From Nitrospirota bacterium (lineage in GTDB: Bacteria; Nitrospirota; Nitrospiria; Nitrospirales; Nitrospiraceae): a stretch of DNA of 19,214 bases. Each line of letters begins with the position of its first letter. The stretch's first letter is position 1. Positions 6,792 through 14,173 of this stretch are shown in pieces. The stretch covers positions 1 through 19,214 of the forward strand of contig JACPZN010000181.1 of the NCBI GenBank assembly GCA_016195505.1, read 5' to 3'. The position numbers were made by a program, and so were the translations under genes. The notes beneath the pieces were generated by a model. The model worked only from the letters and a program-made list of their open reading frames with translations, was not told the DNA's origin and did not search any database.

Positions 6792-7340
6792 ATGACGTCA
6801 CGAGGCCGGGCAGTGCTCGCCACCCTCACCACTCTCATAATCGTGACCGCATCCCTAGTCGGCATGGGAACGGTGCATGCCAAGATCGTCCTCCCCGCTG
6901 GCGCGGTGATCGAGACGGACGAAGGGACGGTGCTGGCCGCGATCGCCGCGTTTGAGAAGGCCGAACAGGCGGTCAAAGCCCACGATCTCGAAACGGTCAT
7001 GGCCCTCTACTCTCCACAGTACAACTATCATGGACTCAAGAAGGACGACATTCGCAAGGTCTGGAAGGACCTGTTCGACGAGTATAAGGAGATCGCGAGC
7101 ACCCATCTCTTCAGCAAAATCACGAAGGTCGGATCGGGAAGCAATGTTGTGCTGGAAATCACCTGCACGGGCCATCTATGGGCTGTGTCAAAGACCAGCG
7201 GCCTGTACGTCCCCATCGACAGCTGGCACGAGGAAGTGCACTACCTCGTGTTCGAAGACGGTGGCTGGCGCATTCGCGGCAATGTCGGTGAATCACCGCG
7301 CGTGCTTCCGTTCGGCACAGCCCCCCATCCTCTGTTTTGA
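6792..7340 (+). CDS. Exported NTF2/SnoaL-like protein
   Basis: The protein has 182 residues with a clear signal peptide: basic start (MTSRGR), hydrophobic core (LATLTTLIIVTASLVGMG), cleavage after VHA at about residue 30. The mature part resembles the NTF2/SnoaL fold: a long first helix (LAAIAAFEKAEQAVKAHDLETVMALYSPQYNYHG), a second (KKDDIRKVWKDLFDEYKEIAS), then strands including KVGSGSNVVLEITCTGHLWAV and HEEVHYLVFEDGGWRIRG. The family holds both enzymes and ligand-binding scaffolds, so no reaction can be given. Its export means it acts in the periplasm. GGGAGG at 6781-6786 sets the start. It lies between the CBS and Usp genes in the same direction. Confidence 0.8.
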   Translation: MTSRGRAVLATLTTLIIVTASLVGMGTVHAKIVLPAGAVIETDEGTVLAAIAAFEKAEQAVKAHDLETVMALYSPQYNYHGLKKDDIRKVWKDLFDEYKEIASTHLFSKITKVGSGSNVVLEITCTGHLWAVSKTSGLYVPIDSWHEEVHYLVFEDGGWRIRGNVGESPRVLPFGTAPHPLF

Positions 7341-7364
7341 CAGGTGGGAAGAGGAGCACTCAGA

Positions 7365-8222
7365 ATGAGAATCGTCATCGGCGTCGATTGGTCGGATGCA
7401 GCCTTTGCCGCGGTTGAGCAAGTCGGGCTGCTGTATCGGCCTGATGAGGCGACGTTGGTCCACGGCGTGGACCTAGGCATGTTCCAGTCCCCAATGGTGG
7501 CTCAGGCAGCTAATCTCCAGGGCTACGACGAATTTCGCCATGCGATGGAAGAAGCCGGCCGTGAGGTGATCGAGCGATGTCGCACCCTGTTGTCTGCGGA
7601 CATTCCCTCCGTCCAGACCAGGTGCGAAGTCCATCACGCAGCCTCCTATATCCTGGACGCCGCGAAATCCACGAATGCCGACCTCATCGTCGTCGGCACG
7701 CATGATCGCTCCCGTCTCACAGAAATGCTGGTCGGCAGCGTCTCACATCAGGTCTTGCTTCATGCAAATTGCTCAACACTGATCGTCAAAGGGAAAGCAC
7801 GGGAGGTGAAGCGGGTGCTCATGGCCGTGGAAAGCCGTGAAGATGCTCTTCGCCTGCAGTCCTGGTTGGCGGCACATCCCTTCAGGAACCCCGTAGCCGT
7901 CACGATTCTCTCGGTCGTCCCCTCGCTCGCAATGGTCGAGCCCAATTTGATGGAGGGATTTCAAAGCTGGTCTGAAGAACACAACCGCCAGGCTCAGCAG
8001 GTCGTGCACGACACAGCTCGGGCGTTAGCCGGCCCGCAATTCGCCGTCACGACCGATGTCCGGATGGGCGATCCCGTCACAACCCTGTGCGAGGCGGGCA
8101 ATAGCCATGACCTCGTCGTAGTCGGTTCCCATGGTCGGAGGGGATTCGATCGGTTTCTGTTAGGCAGCGTGTCTCACGGCATTGTCCATCGGGCCAATAC
8201 CTCTGTTCTTGTTGTCCGTTGA
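7365..8222 (+). CDS. Tandem-domain universal stress protein (UspA family)
   Basis: The protein has 285 residues, two Usp domains in a row. Domain 1 (about 1-142) starts with MRIVIGVDWSDAAFAAVEQ and ends with VVGTHDRSRLTEMLVGSVSHQVLLHANCSTLIV. Domain 2 (about 148-285) ends with VVGSHGRRGFDRFLLGSVSHGIVHRANTSVLVV. The ATP-binding pattern G-x2-G-x9-G-S/T is complete in domain 2 (GSHGRRGFDRFLLGS). In domain 1 the second Gly is replaced (GTHDRSRLTEMLVGS), so nucleotide binding may differ between the halves. GAGGAG (7351-7356) supports ATG 7365; an earlier GTG at 7344 is less likely. Usp proteins help cells survive starvation or oxygen loss. Confidence 0.93.
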   Translation: MRIVIGVDWSDAAFAAVEQVGLLYRPDEATLVHGVDLGMFQSPMVAQAANLQGYDEFRHAMEEAGREVIERCRTLLSADIPSVQTRCEVHHAASYILDAAKSTNADLIVVGTHDRSRLTEMLVGSVSHQVLLHANCSTLIVKGKAREVKRVLMAVESREDALRLQSWLAAHPFRNPVAVTILSVVPSLAMVEPNLMEGFQSWSEEHNRQAQQVVHDTARALAGPQFAVTTDVRMGDPVTTLCEAGNSHDLVVVGSHGRRGFDRFLLGSVSHGIVHRANTSVLVVR

Positions 8223-8270
8223 GTACAGAACCGTATGCCTTACGCTACCAACCAAGGAGACATTGGCAAC

Positions 8271-8633
8271 ATGAAAATCCTGAGCGTGATCAGTACGATC
8301 TGCCTGGTCCTGTTGGGAAGCTCCTGGGCCACCGGGCAGACCACCCGTGGAAATCCCAAGGAAGGACAAGCCGTGTACGAAAAAAGCTGCCTCCGTTGCC
8401 ATGGGAACAAACTGGACGGCAACGGCCCGGATAGCCAAGATTTGATCGTACGACCGGCGAATCTTCAGTCTCCAATCACTCGGTCCAAGACCGATTGGGA
8501 ATTGCTCGTGGCGATCTCGAACGGCGTGCTGTTCAGCCCGATGCATAGTTTTCGCGGCAAGCTGACGGACCAGCAAATGCTGGATGTCCTGTCCTACATC
8601 AGAACGATGGGACCACCTGACGTCGTGAGCTAG
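8271..8633 (+). CDS. Small periplasmic c-type cytochrome
   Basis: The protein has 120 residues. Residues 1-22 are a signal peptide (MKILSVISTICLVLLGSSWATG). The haem-binding motif is CLRCH at 40-44, followed by GNKLDGNGP, typical of class I cytochromes. The likely distal ligand is Met91 in LFSPMHSF. The C-terminal helix is LTDQQMLDVLSYIRTMGPP. One haem is expected. The role is electron transfer in the periplasm; the partner is unknown, but a thiol-redox membrane protein follows 10 bases later, and the two may be linked. AAGGAGA (8254-8260) precedes ATG 8271; an in-frame ATG at 8235 would precede the signal peptide and is less likely. Confidence 0.92.
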   Translation: MKILSVISTICLVLLGSSWATGQTTRGNPKEGQAVYEKSCLRCHGNKLDGNGPDSQDLIVRPANLQSPITRSKTDWELLVAISNGVLFSPMHSFRGKLTDQQMLDVLSYIRTMGPPDVVS

Positions 8634-8643
8634 AACCAAGGAC

Positions 8644-9798
8644 GTGTCCCTTCAGCACACAGGGCCGCGGGGACTTGTCCAAGGGTTGGCGGCGTTTTTC
8701 TTCCTTCTCGCGATAGCCGGGGAGACCAGCGCCCTTGCCGGCACACCTCTCCCAGACCTTGAGGTCTTTGTTCGCGCCGGCTGTCCTCATTGCGAAGCCG
8801 CAAAGATCTTTCTCGATGAACTCCGGCGTGAGCGGCCATCGCTTCAGATCGCCATTTACGACATCGCTGAGAACCCAGCCGCGCGGCAGCGACTCGCGAC
8901 ACTGGCTGCTGAACAGGGAATAGCCAACATTGGCGTCCCCGCCTTTCTAATCCGCACAGAGCTGATCATTGGATTCCTATCAACCGACACGACCGGAGCG
9001 GAGATTCGCGCCCGGCTCGACCAGCGCGTGCAAGTCGATGCGGCGTCTCCCGTAGCAGAGAGTATCAAGACGACATGGTTCGGCGAGCTTCGCGTCAGGG
9101 ACATGGGCCTCCCGCTGTTTACCATCGTCATCGGGCTGCTGGACGGATTTAACCCTTGCTCGATGTGGGTGCTGGTATTCATGCTGTCATTACTGGCAAG
9201 CCTGGCCAATCGAACGAAGATGCTGCTGATTGGCGGGACATTCGTGGCCGTCGAGGGCATCGCGTACTTTGCGTTCATGGCGGCATGGCTCAACCTGTTC
9301 TTGCTCATCGGTATCTCTCGGATCAGCGAACTGACCTTGGGCGGCATTGGAGTATTAGCCGGAGCGGTCAACATCAAAGACTTTTTGGCATTCAGGAGAG
9401 GAATCTCCCTCGGCATCCCCGAAGAGACCAAGCCCGGCCTCTACGAACAGATCAGGCGAATCCTGCAGGCTGAGAATATGGTCGCTGCAGTGGTGGGAAC
9501 CGTGCTGCTCGCGGTGCTTGTGCAAGCGGTCGAGTTGTTGTGCACAGCGGGTCTGCCCGCTCTCTACACACGCATTTTGACGATACACCAGCTTGACCGG
9601 TGGGGTTATTATGGATACCTGGCTCTCTACAATATGGCCTACATGCTGGACGATGTTCTCGTGCTTGCAATCGGGGTCATCACGATGAGCCACTATAGAC
9701 TTCAGGAACGGGAAGGCCGATGGTTGAAGCTGATCAGCGGCCTAGTGATGGTTGGCTTGGGTGCCATCTTGCTTCTTCAACCCAAGTGGCTTATCTGA
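8644..9798 (+). CDS. Glutaredoxin-like domain fused to a CcdA/DsbD-like membrane domain
   Basis: The protein has 384 residues. After a hydrophobic segment (about 12-32), residues 38-130 form a thioredoxin-fold domain with the active site CPHC (47-50) and cis-Pro in IGVPAF (97-101). Residues 155-384 hold about six hydrophobic spans. Two membrane cysteines stand where CcdA/DsbD proteins have theirs: DGFNPCSMWVLVFML (Cys172) and ELLCTAGLPALYT (Cys300). The layout suggests transfer of electrons across the membrane to an exported thiol domain, perhaps for cytochrome c maturation or thiol repair. The GTG start at 8644 is uncertain: AAGGA lies only one base upstream. The gene follows a cytochrome c gene closely. 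The exact substrate is unknown. Confidence 0.8.
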   Translation: MSLQHTGPRGLVQGLAAFFFLLAIAGETSALAGTPLPDLEVFVRAGCPHCEAAKIFLDELRRERPSLQIAIYDIAENPAARQRLATLAAEQGIANIGVPAFLIRTELIIGFLSTDTTGAEIRARLDQRVQVDAASPVAESIKTTWFGELRVRDMGLPLFTIVIGLLDGFNPCSMWVLVFMLSLLASLANRTKMLLIGGTFVAVEGIAYFAFMAAWLNLFLLIGISRISELTLGGIGVLAGAVNIKDFLAFRRGISLGIPEETKPGLYEQIRRILQAENMVAAVVGTVLLAVLVQAVELLCTAGLPALYTRILTIHQLDRWGYYGYLALYNMAYMLDDVLVLAIGVITMSHYRLQEREGRWLKLISGLVMVGLGAILLLQPKWLI

Positions 9799-9830
9799 TT
9801 CATGCTCAGACAGGAACAGCCCATTCAGCC

Positions 9831-11999
9831 ATGCCTCAATCCCCACCTCGTTCCACAGTTGATTCGCTGAAACCGTTTTTCCATCCTCGTTCCGTCGCGG
9901 TCATCGGCGCCTCGCGTGATCCACAAAGCATCGGCTATCGACTCCTCGAATCCTTGCAGGCAAGCCGCTTTGCCGGAACGATCATCCCGGTCAATCCGAA
10001 TGCGCCCGAGATCGCAGGACTTCAGGTTATTCCTTCCCTAGCTCTTGTTTCCAGTCCTGTCGATCTCGCGATCATCGCAGTACCTCCTAACGCCGTCCTC
10101 ACGGTCATCGACGACTGTGCCGCAAAACAGGTGACAGCGGCCATCCTCATTACAGCTGGATTTGCCGAGACGGGTGGATCGGGAACCTTGCTCGAACAGC
10201 AGCTGCGCGAAAAAGTCCGTCAGCATGGGATACGCCTGATCGGGCCGAACTGCTTCGGGTTGATGAACCTCGATCCCGCCGTCCGTCTCAACGCGACCTA
10301 TACGCCGATCTTTCCGCCAGCTGGCCGAGTCGCCATCGCCTCAGAAAGCGGCGGCCTCGGGCTCGCAGTGGTGACGGCAGCCAGCCGATTGAATCTCGGC
10401 CTGTCCAGCTTCGTCAGCGTCGGCAATCACACCGATGTCACCGTCAACGATCTGCTTGAGTACTGGGAGCAGGACCAGACTACCGATGTGATTCTGCTGT
10501 ATCTCGAAACCATCGTCGATCCTCACCGGTTCAGACAGATCGCCGAGCGGGTTGGAAGAAAAAAACCTATCGTCATACTGAAGGCAGGCCGGACACAGGC
10601 TGGACAATCAGCAGCCGGCTCGCACACAGCGGCACTGGCCACAAACGAAACGGCGGTCGATGCGCTGTTCACACAGTGTGGCGTAATCCGTACGAAAACC
10701 CTGGAAGAATTTCTAGCGCTGGCCACTGGCCTTTCATCTCAGCGACTTCCCCAAGGACGTCGCGTGGGCATCCTGACCAATTCGGGAGGGCCTGGCGTGG
10801 TCTGCGCCGACGGTTGTGCAGCAGAAGGACTCACGGTGCCGGAATTGTCCAAGCAGACACAATCCGAACTTGCACGCTTTCTTCCTCCCACAGCGGCACT
10901 GAGAAATCCTGTCGATGTAATCGGCTTCGCGTCAGAAGATCAACATGCGCGAGCCGTTGAAACCATGCTCAAGGCGGACGAAATCGATGCCCTCATCATC
11001 GTACATGTGTCAGTCAGAGCCAGAGACAATGGCCCGGTTGCAGCCGGGATCGCACGGGGAATCAGCGCAGCCAGGAAAACTATCGGACGAGACAAACCGG
11101 TCTACATCTGTTGGATGGCAGAAGGAGACCTAGAACGAGCATTCGTGGTCGATGGAGAAACCATTCCCACCTACCCACACCCTGAGATCCCTGCCCGCAT
11201 CATCAACCGTGCCGTAGCCTATGACGCCTGGAGACGGCAACCGACCGGGCAGGCGCCTCGCTACAGCGATGTTGATCTCTCGAAGGTCAATTCGATTTGC
11301 GCCAATGCCTTATCAGAGCGTGGAACCGGCTGGCTCACCACAGAAGAGACCCATGCCCTTCTCGCAGCGATGAAGCTGCCTCTCGTAAAGGGCTCGGTGG
11401 CAACCAGCGCAGACGATGCGGTGAAGCTGGCAGGCAAGATGGGATTTCCTGTTGCGGTGAAACTCGCATCGCATAAGATTCTGCACAAGACCGAGATCGG
11501 CGCAGTGCGTTTGAATCTTGTTGATGAAAAGGCCGTGCGTGATGCTTTCGAGAAAATTCGATCAAGACTAGCGCGGGATCACAAGTCGGAAGCAATGGAA
11601 GGCGTCCTCGTTCAGCCGATGCTCTCAGGCGGCATAGAAGTGATGGTCGGCATGACCCGCGATCCCCTCTTCGGGCCGCTGCTCGCCTTCGGCCTCGGCG
11701 GCATCCATGTCGAAATCCTCGGCGACGTGCAGTTTCGCGTTGCTCCCCTGACTGACCGCGATGCTGCTGAGATGGTACGGGGGATCAAAGGGTATCGTCT
11801 TCTTACAGGATACCGAGGCCAGCCGGCCGCCGACGTGAAGGCGCTTGAAGCGGTCCTCCTGCGCATCTCTCAGCTTGTCGAGGAGATTCCTGAGATCAGC
11901 GAACTCGATCTGAACCCGATCTTCGCACTCCCGACAGGGCAAGGTTGCAAGATCGTGGACGCCAGAATTCGCATTGAGCCACCACGACCCGCGGTTTAG
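9831..11999 (+). CDS. ADP-forming acyl-CoA (acetyl-CoA) synthetase, fused alpha-beta
   Basis: The protein has 722 residues. Residues 10-140 are the CoA-binding domain (FHPRSVAVIGASRDPQSIG, VNPNAPEIAG). Residues 150-460 hold the two ligase-CoA domains, with the phospho-His in AGSHTAALA (His265). Residues 490-722 are the ATP-grasp part with HKILHKTEIGAVRLN (second His near 552), GVLVQPMLSGGIEVMVGMTRDPLFGPLLAFGLGG split over 591-624, and ELDLNP at 691-696. It should interconvert acyl-CoA, ADP and phosphate with acid, CoA and ATP, conserving energy from acetyl-CoA. There is no acetyltransferase domain. The ATG at 9831 fits the family start; a weak CAGGAA lies 14 bases before. Earlier in-frame starts overlap the upstream gene. 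Confidence 0.93.
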   Translation: MPQSPPRSTVDSLKPFFHPRSVAVIGASRDPQSIGYRLLESLQASRFAGTIIPVNPNAPEIAGLQVIPSLALVSSPVDLAIIAVPPNAVLTVIDDCAAKQVTAAILITAGFAETGGSGTLLEQQLREKVRQHGIRLIGPNCFGLMNLDPAVRLNATYTPIFPPAGRVAIASESGGLGLAVVTAASRLNLGLSSFVSVGNHTDVTVNDLLEYWEQDQTTDVILLYLETIVDPHRFRQIAERVGRKKPIVILKAGRTQAGQSAAGSHTAALATNETAVDALFTQCGVIRTKTLEEFLALATGLSSQRLPQGRRVGILTNSGGPGVVCADGCAAEGLTVPELSKQTQSELARFLPPTAALRNPVDVIGFASEDQHARAVETMLKADEIDALIIVHVSVRARDNGPVAAGIARGISAARKTIGRDKPVYICWMAEGDLERAFVVDGETIPTYPHPEIPARIINRAVAYDAWRRQPTGQAPRYSDVDLSKVNSICANALSERGTGWLTTEETHALLAAMKLPLVKGSVATSADDAVKLAGKMGFPVAVKLASHKILHKTEIGAVRLNLVDEKAVRDAFEKIRSRLARDHKSEAMEGVLVQPMLSGGIEVMVGMTRDPLFGPLLAFGLGGIHVEILGDVQFRVAPLTDRDAAEMVRGIKGYRLLTGYRGQPAADVKALEAVLLRISQLVEEIPEISELDLNPIFALPTGQGCKIVDARIRIEPPRPAV

Positions 12000-12006
12000 G
12001 AAACCG
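11992..12006. terminator. Short hairpin over the acyl-CoA synthetase stop codon
   Basis: CGGTTT (11992-11997) and AAACCG (12001-12006) form a perfect 6-bp stem with a 3-base loop, followed by TTTCC. The T-run is too short for a strong terminator; it may act with the long hairpin that begins at 12020. Confidence 0.25.
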
Positions 12007-12019
12007 TTTCCGGGACCCT

Positions 12020-12122
12020 ACTCCAGCCTACTCAGACTCACTCAGGCCCGCTCCAGCCAAGGTTTAGCAAAATCTCGAACTTTGGCTGGAGTGGGCTGGA
12101 ATAGGCTGGAGTGAGGTGGAGT
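12020..12122. repeat. Long imperfect hairpin built of 10-bp units
   Basis: The right arm has four tandem 10-mers (GGCTGGAGTG 12084-12093, GGCTGGAATA, GGCTGGAGTG, AGGTGGAGTT to 12123). The left arm 12020-12064 has the degenerate complements (CTCCAGCCTA, CTCAGACTCA, CTCAGGCCCG, CTCCAGCCAA). The innermost 10 bp (12051-12060 with 12081-12090) pair perfectly. By eye about 32 of 45 positions pair over the full arms. It separates the stress island from the arsenic operon and could terminate transcription or be a mobile-type repeat. Confidence 0.65.
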
Positions 12123-12147
12123 TGAGCACAAAATGATCACAACCCCC

Positions 12148-12175
12148 TTGACATATCAATAATTATTGATATTTA
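12148..12175 (+). promoter_or_regulatory. arsR promoter with embedded ArsR operator
   Basis: TTGACA (12148-12153) is a consensus -35 box; TATTTA (12170-12175) is a plausible -10 after 16 bases. A perfect 20-bp palindrome, ATATCAATAATTATTGATAT, fills 12153-12172, so a bound repressor would block both boxes. The core ATCAA-N6-TTGAT recurs before acr3. RNA would start near 12182, almost on the ATG at 12184, giving a leaderless mRNA. Confidence 0.75.
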
Positions 12176-12183
12176 ATTACACC

Positions 12184-12507
12184 ATGAGCCGTACAGTTGC
12201 CAATCAGATTGAAGAGGCCTCTCGACTGTTCCATGCGCTATCGGAGCCAACTCGTCTCCAGATCTTGGAACAACTCAAAGATGGGGAACAATGCGTCTGC
12301 GAGCTAACCGAGGCTTTTAATACCGGTCAATCACGTTTGTCATTCCATCTACGCGTTCTCAAAGAGGCTGGCCTGATCATCGATCGCCCCGAAGGCCGGT
12401 GGATGTATTACTCCCTGAACGTCGAAGGTATCAAAGAGTTGGGGTCATTCGTGAACGCGTTGCAGGAGTCACGACCCTCACGCCGTTTTTGCGGACCATG
12501 TCGGTAA
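12184..12507 (+). CDS. arsR: ArsR-family arsenite-responsive repressor
   Basis: The protein has 107 residues. It has the winged-helix layout of ArsR/SmtB proteins: LFHALSEPTRLQILEQL (15-31), the metal site EQCVCELTEAF (35-45) with Cys37 and Cys39, the recognition helix GQSRLSFHLRVLKEAGL (48-64), and the wing DRPEGRWMYYSL (67-78). The tail ends in CGPCR, giving two more cysteines (103, 106) that may add to the As(III) site. It should repress its own operon until As(III) binds. ATG 12184 has no ribosome site, which fits a leaderless transcript; a TTG at 12166 lies inside the operator and is rejected. acr3 follows 74 bases later. Confidence 0.95.
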   Translation: MSRTVANQIEEASRLFHALSEPTRLQILEQLKDGEQCVCELTEAFNTGQSRLSFHLRVLKEAGLIIDRPEGRWMYYSLNVEGIKELGSFVNALQESRPSRRFCGPCR

Positions 12508-12524
12508 TTTTTTATGCCCATTTA

Positions 12525-12540
12525 ATCAACAAATCTTGAT
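12525..12540 (+). promoter_or_regulatory. Second ArsR operator candidate before acr3
   Basis: ATCAA-CAAATC-TTGAT (12525-12540) repeats the half-sites and 6-base spacing of the arsR operator, though its centre is not symmetric. It lies 42 bases before the acr3 ATG, in the gap between arsR and acr3. It could bind ArsR weakly and control an internal promoter or form a loop with the first site. Confidence 0.5.
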
Positions 12541-12581
12541 ATGGGAGAACGTAAGCCAAGTCATAACGGGAGTTGAGACCT

Positions 12582-13676
12582 ATGGAAGCCGTACTGACAA
12601 CCACATCGGTAAGACCTGCGGTGAAGCGACTCAATCTCTTTGAGCGGTACCTGACCATTTGGGTCGGACTCTGCATGGTCGCAGGAGTGGCGTTAGGGAA
12701 ATGGGCTCCAAGCGTTGCACAGACATTCAGGAGTCTGGAGTTCGGGGCAAATAGCCATATCAATGTTCCAATTGCCATTCTGATTTGGCTCATGATCATT
12801 CCGATGATGATGAGAGTCGACTTTGCCTCTGTCCGAGATGTCGGAAGAAAGCCGAAAGGGTTATTGATCACCCTTTTTGTCAATTGGGTCGTAAAGCCTT
12901 TTTCAATGGCGTTTCTCGCATGGCTTTTCTTCCGGCATCTGTTTTCATCATGGATTTCTCCCTCGGAGGCCGATCAATACGTCGCGGGGGCCATCATTTT
13001 GGCCGCTGCACCGTGTACCGCTATGGTATTTGTGTGGAGCTACCTCACCGATGGCGACCCTGCCTACACCCTCGTTCAAGTGTCTGTGAATGACCTCATT
13101 ATGCTTGTCCTTTTCGCGCCTATCGTCGGATTATTGATCGCGGGCGTATCATCTCTCACAGTGCCGTATATGGTGTTGTTGTATTCCGTGATCCTATTCA
13201 TAGTTATTCCTCTGACGGCTGGCTCACTGATTCGCAGCTGGTCGATCCGCACACATGGGGCCACCTGGTTTAACGATGTTCTCTTGCCTACGTTCCAACC
13301 GGTTACCATCATCGCCCTTCTCGCGACACTCGTACTCATCTTCGCGTTTCAGGCAGACAATATTACGGGGAAATCTGTCCATGTCCTCTTAATTGCCGTG
13401 CCAATACTTGTGCAGGTCTATCTCAACTCTTCGCTGGCCTACGGATTGATGAAGCTGTGGGAAGTCCCCCACTCGGTGGCCGCACCCGGAGCCCTTATTG
13501 GAGCCAGCAATTTCTTTGAATTGGCCGTCGCGACGGCGATTGCGCTTTTTGGCCCAGAGTCCGGCGCGGCGTTGGCGACCGTCGTCGGTGTCTTGGTTGA
13601 GGTGCCGGTGATGCTGTCTGTGTGTGCGGTATGCAACAGGACAAAACATTGGTTTCGACCCGAGGTGGCGCGATGA
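12582..13676 (+). CDS. acr3: Acr3 arsenite efflux permease
   Basis: The protein has 364 residues with about ten hydrophobic spans, the usual size for Acr3. Landmarks are LNLFERYLTIWVGLCMVAG near the start, IWLMIIPMMMRVDF (68-81), AAAPCTAMVFVWSYLTDGDP (141-160) with the essential Cys145, and GASNFFELAVATAIALFG (307-324) with the essential Glu313. It exports As(III) using the proton gradient. ATG 12582 follows GGGAG (12568-12572). Its stop overlaps the arsC start (ATGA), showing translational coupling. Acr3 is the BART-family type, unrelated to ArsB. Confidence 0.96.
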   Translation: MEAVLTTTSVRPAVKRLNLFERYLTIWVGLCMVAGVALGKWAPSVAQTFRSLEFGANSHINVPIAILIWLMIIPMMMRVDFASVRDVGRKPKGLLITLFVNWVVKPFSMAFLAWLFFRHLFSSWISPSEADQYVAGAIILAAAPCTAMVFVWSYLTDGDPAYTLVQVSVNDLIMLVLFAPIVGLLIAGVSSLTVPYMVLLYSVILFIVIPLTAGSLIRSWSIRTHGATWFNDVLLPTFQPVTIIALLATLVLIFAFQADNITGKSVHVLLIAVPILVQVYLNSSLAYGLMKLWEVPHSVAAPGALIGASNFFELAVATAIALFGPESGAALATVVGVLVEVPVMLSVCAVCNRTKHWFRPEVAR

Positions 13677-14092
13677 AAAAGAAAGTGCTCTTTCTCTGTA
13701 CCGGTAATTCCTGCCGGAGCCAGATGGCAGAGGGATGGCTCCGCCACCTAGCGGGAAATCAATTTGATGTTGTGAGTGCCGGGACGCATCCCGTCGGACT
13801 CAATCCCTATGCCGTTGCGGTCATGCAGGAGGTTAACATCGATATATCCAACCATGTGTCCGAACGGCTTGACCCGTATCTTGACCAACAATTCGACTAC
13901 GTGATCACGGTGTGCGACCGTGCCCAAGAAACTTGTCCGAGTTTTCCGGGCGCATCCTCAATGCTGCATTGGGGCTTCGATGATCCGGCCAAGGCGAAAG
14001 GCACATACGAACAGCAGTTAATCGTTTTTCGGAAAATCCGTGATGAGATCGCCGACCGGATTCGCCGCTTTATCGCAGAAGGACGCCCGTAA
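13673..14092 (+). CDS. arsC: Arsenate reductase, low-molecular-weight phosphatase type
   Basis: The protein has 139 residues, matching the thioredoxin-coupled ArsC of the Bacillus/Staphylococcus type. The P-loop is CTGNSCRS (9-16) with nucleophile Cys9 and Arg15. The redox pair is Cys81 and Cys88 in VCDRAQETCPSFPG. The general acid lies in FDDPAKAKG (about 102-110). The enzyme reduces As(V) to As(III), which Acr3 then exports; thioredoxin recycles the disulphide. Its ATG overlaps the acr3 stop by four bases (ATGA), so translation is coupled. All catalytic residues are present. Confidence 0.96.
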   Translation: MKKKVLFLCTGNSCRSQMAEGWLRHLAGNQFDVVSAGTHPVGLNPYAVAVMQEVNIDISNHVSERLDPYLDQQFDYVITVCDRAQETCPSFPGASSMLHWGFDDPAKAKGTYEQQLIVFRKIRDEIADRIRRFIAEGRP

Positions 14093-14173
14093 ACTTCTGA
14101 TTGAAGGACGCTGAATTGCTAAATGCTCGATCATTGAACGTTCACACTTTTGCCAGCCAAAGGAGGACTTGTT

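Noticed and set aside
12166..12183. TTG start for arsR, six codons upstream
   Set aside because: It lies inside the operator palindrome and would precede the predicted transcription start.
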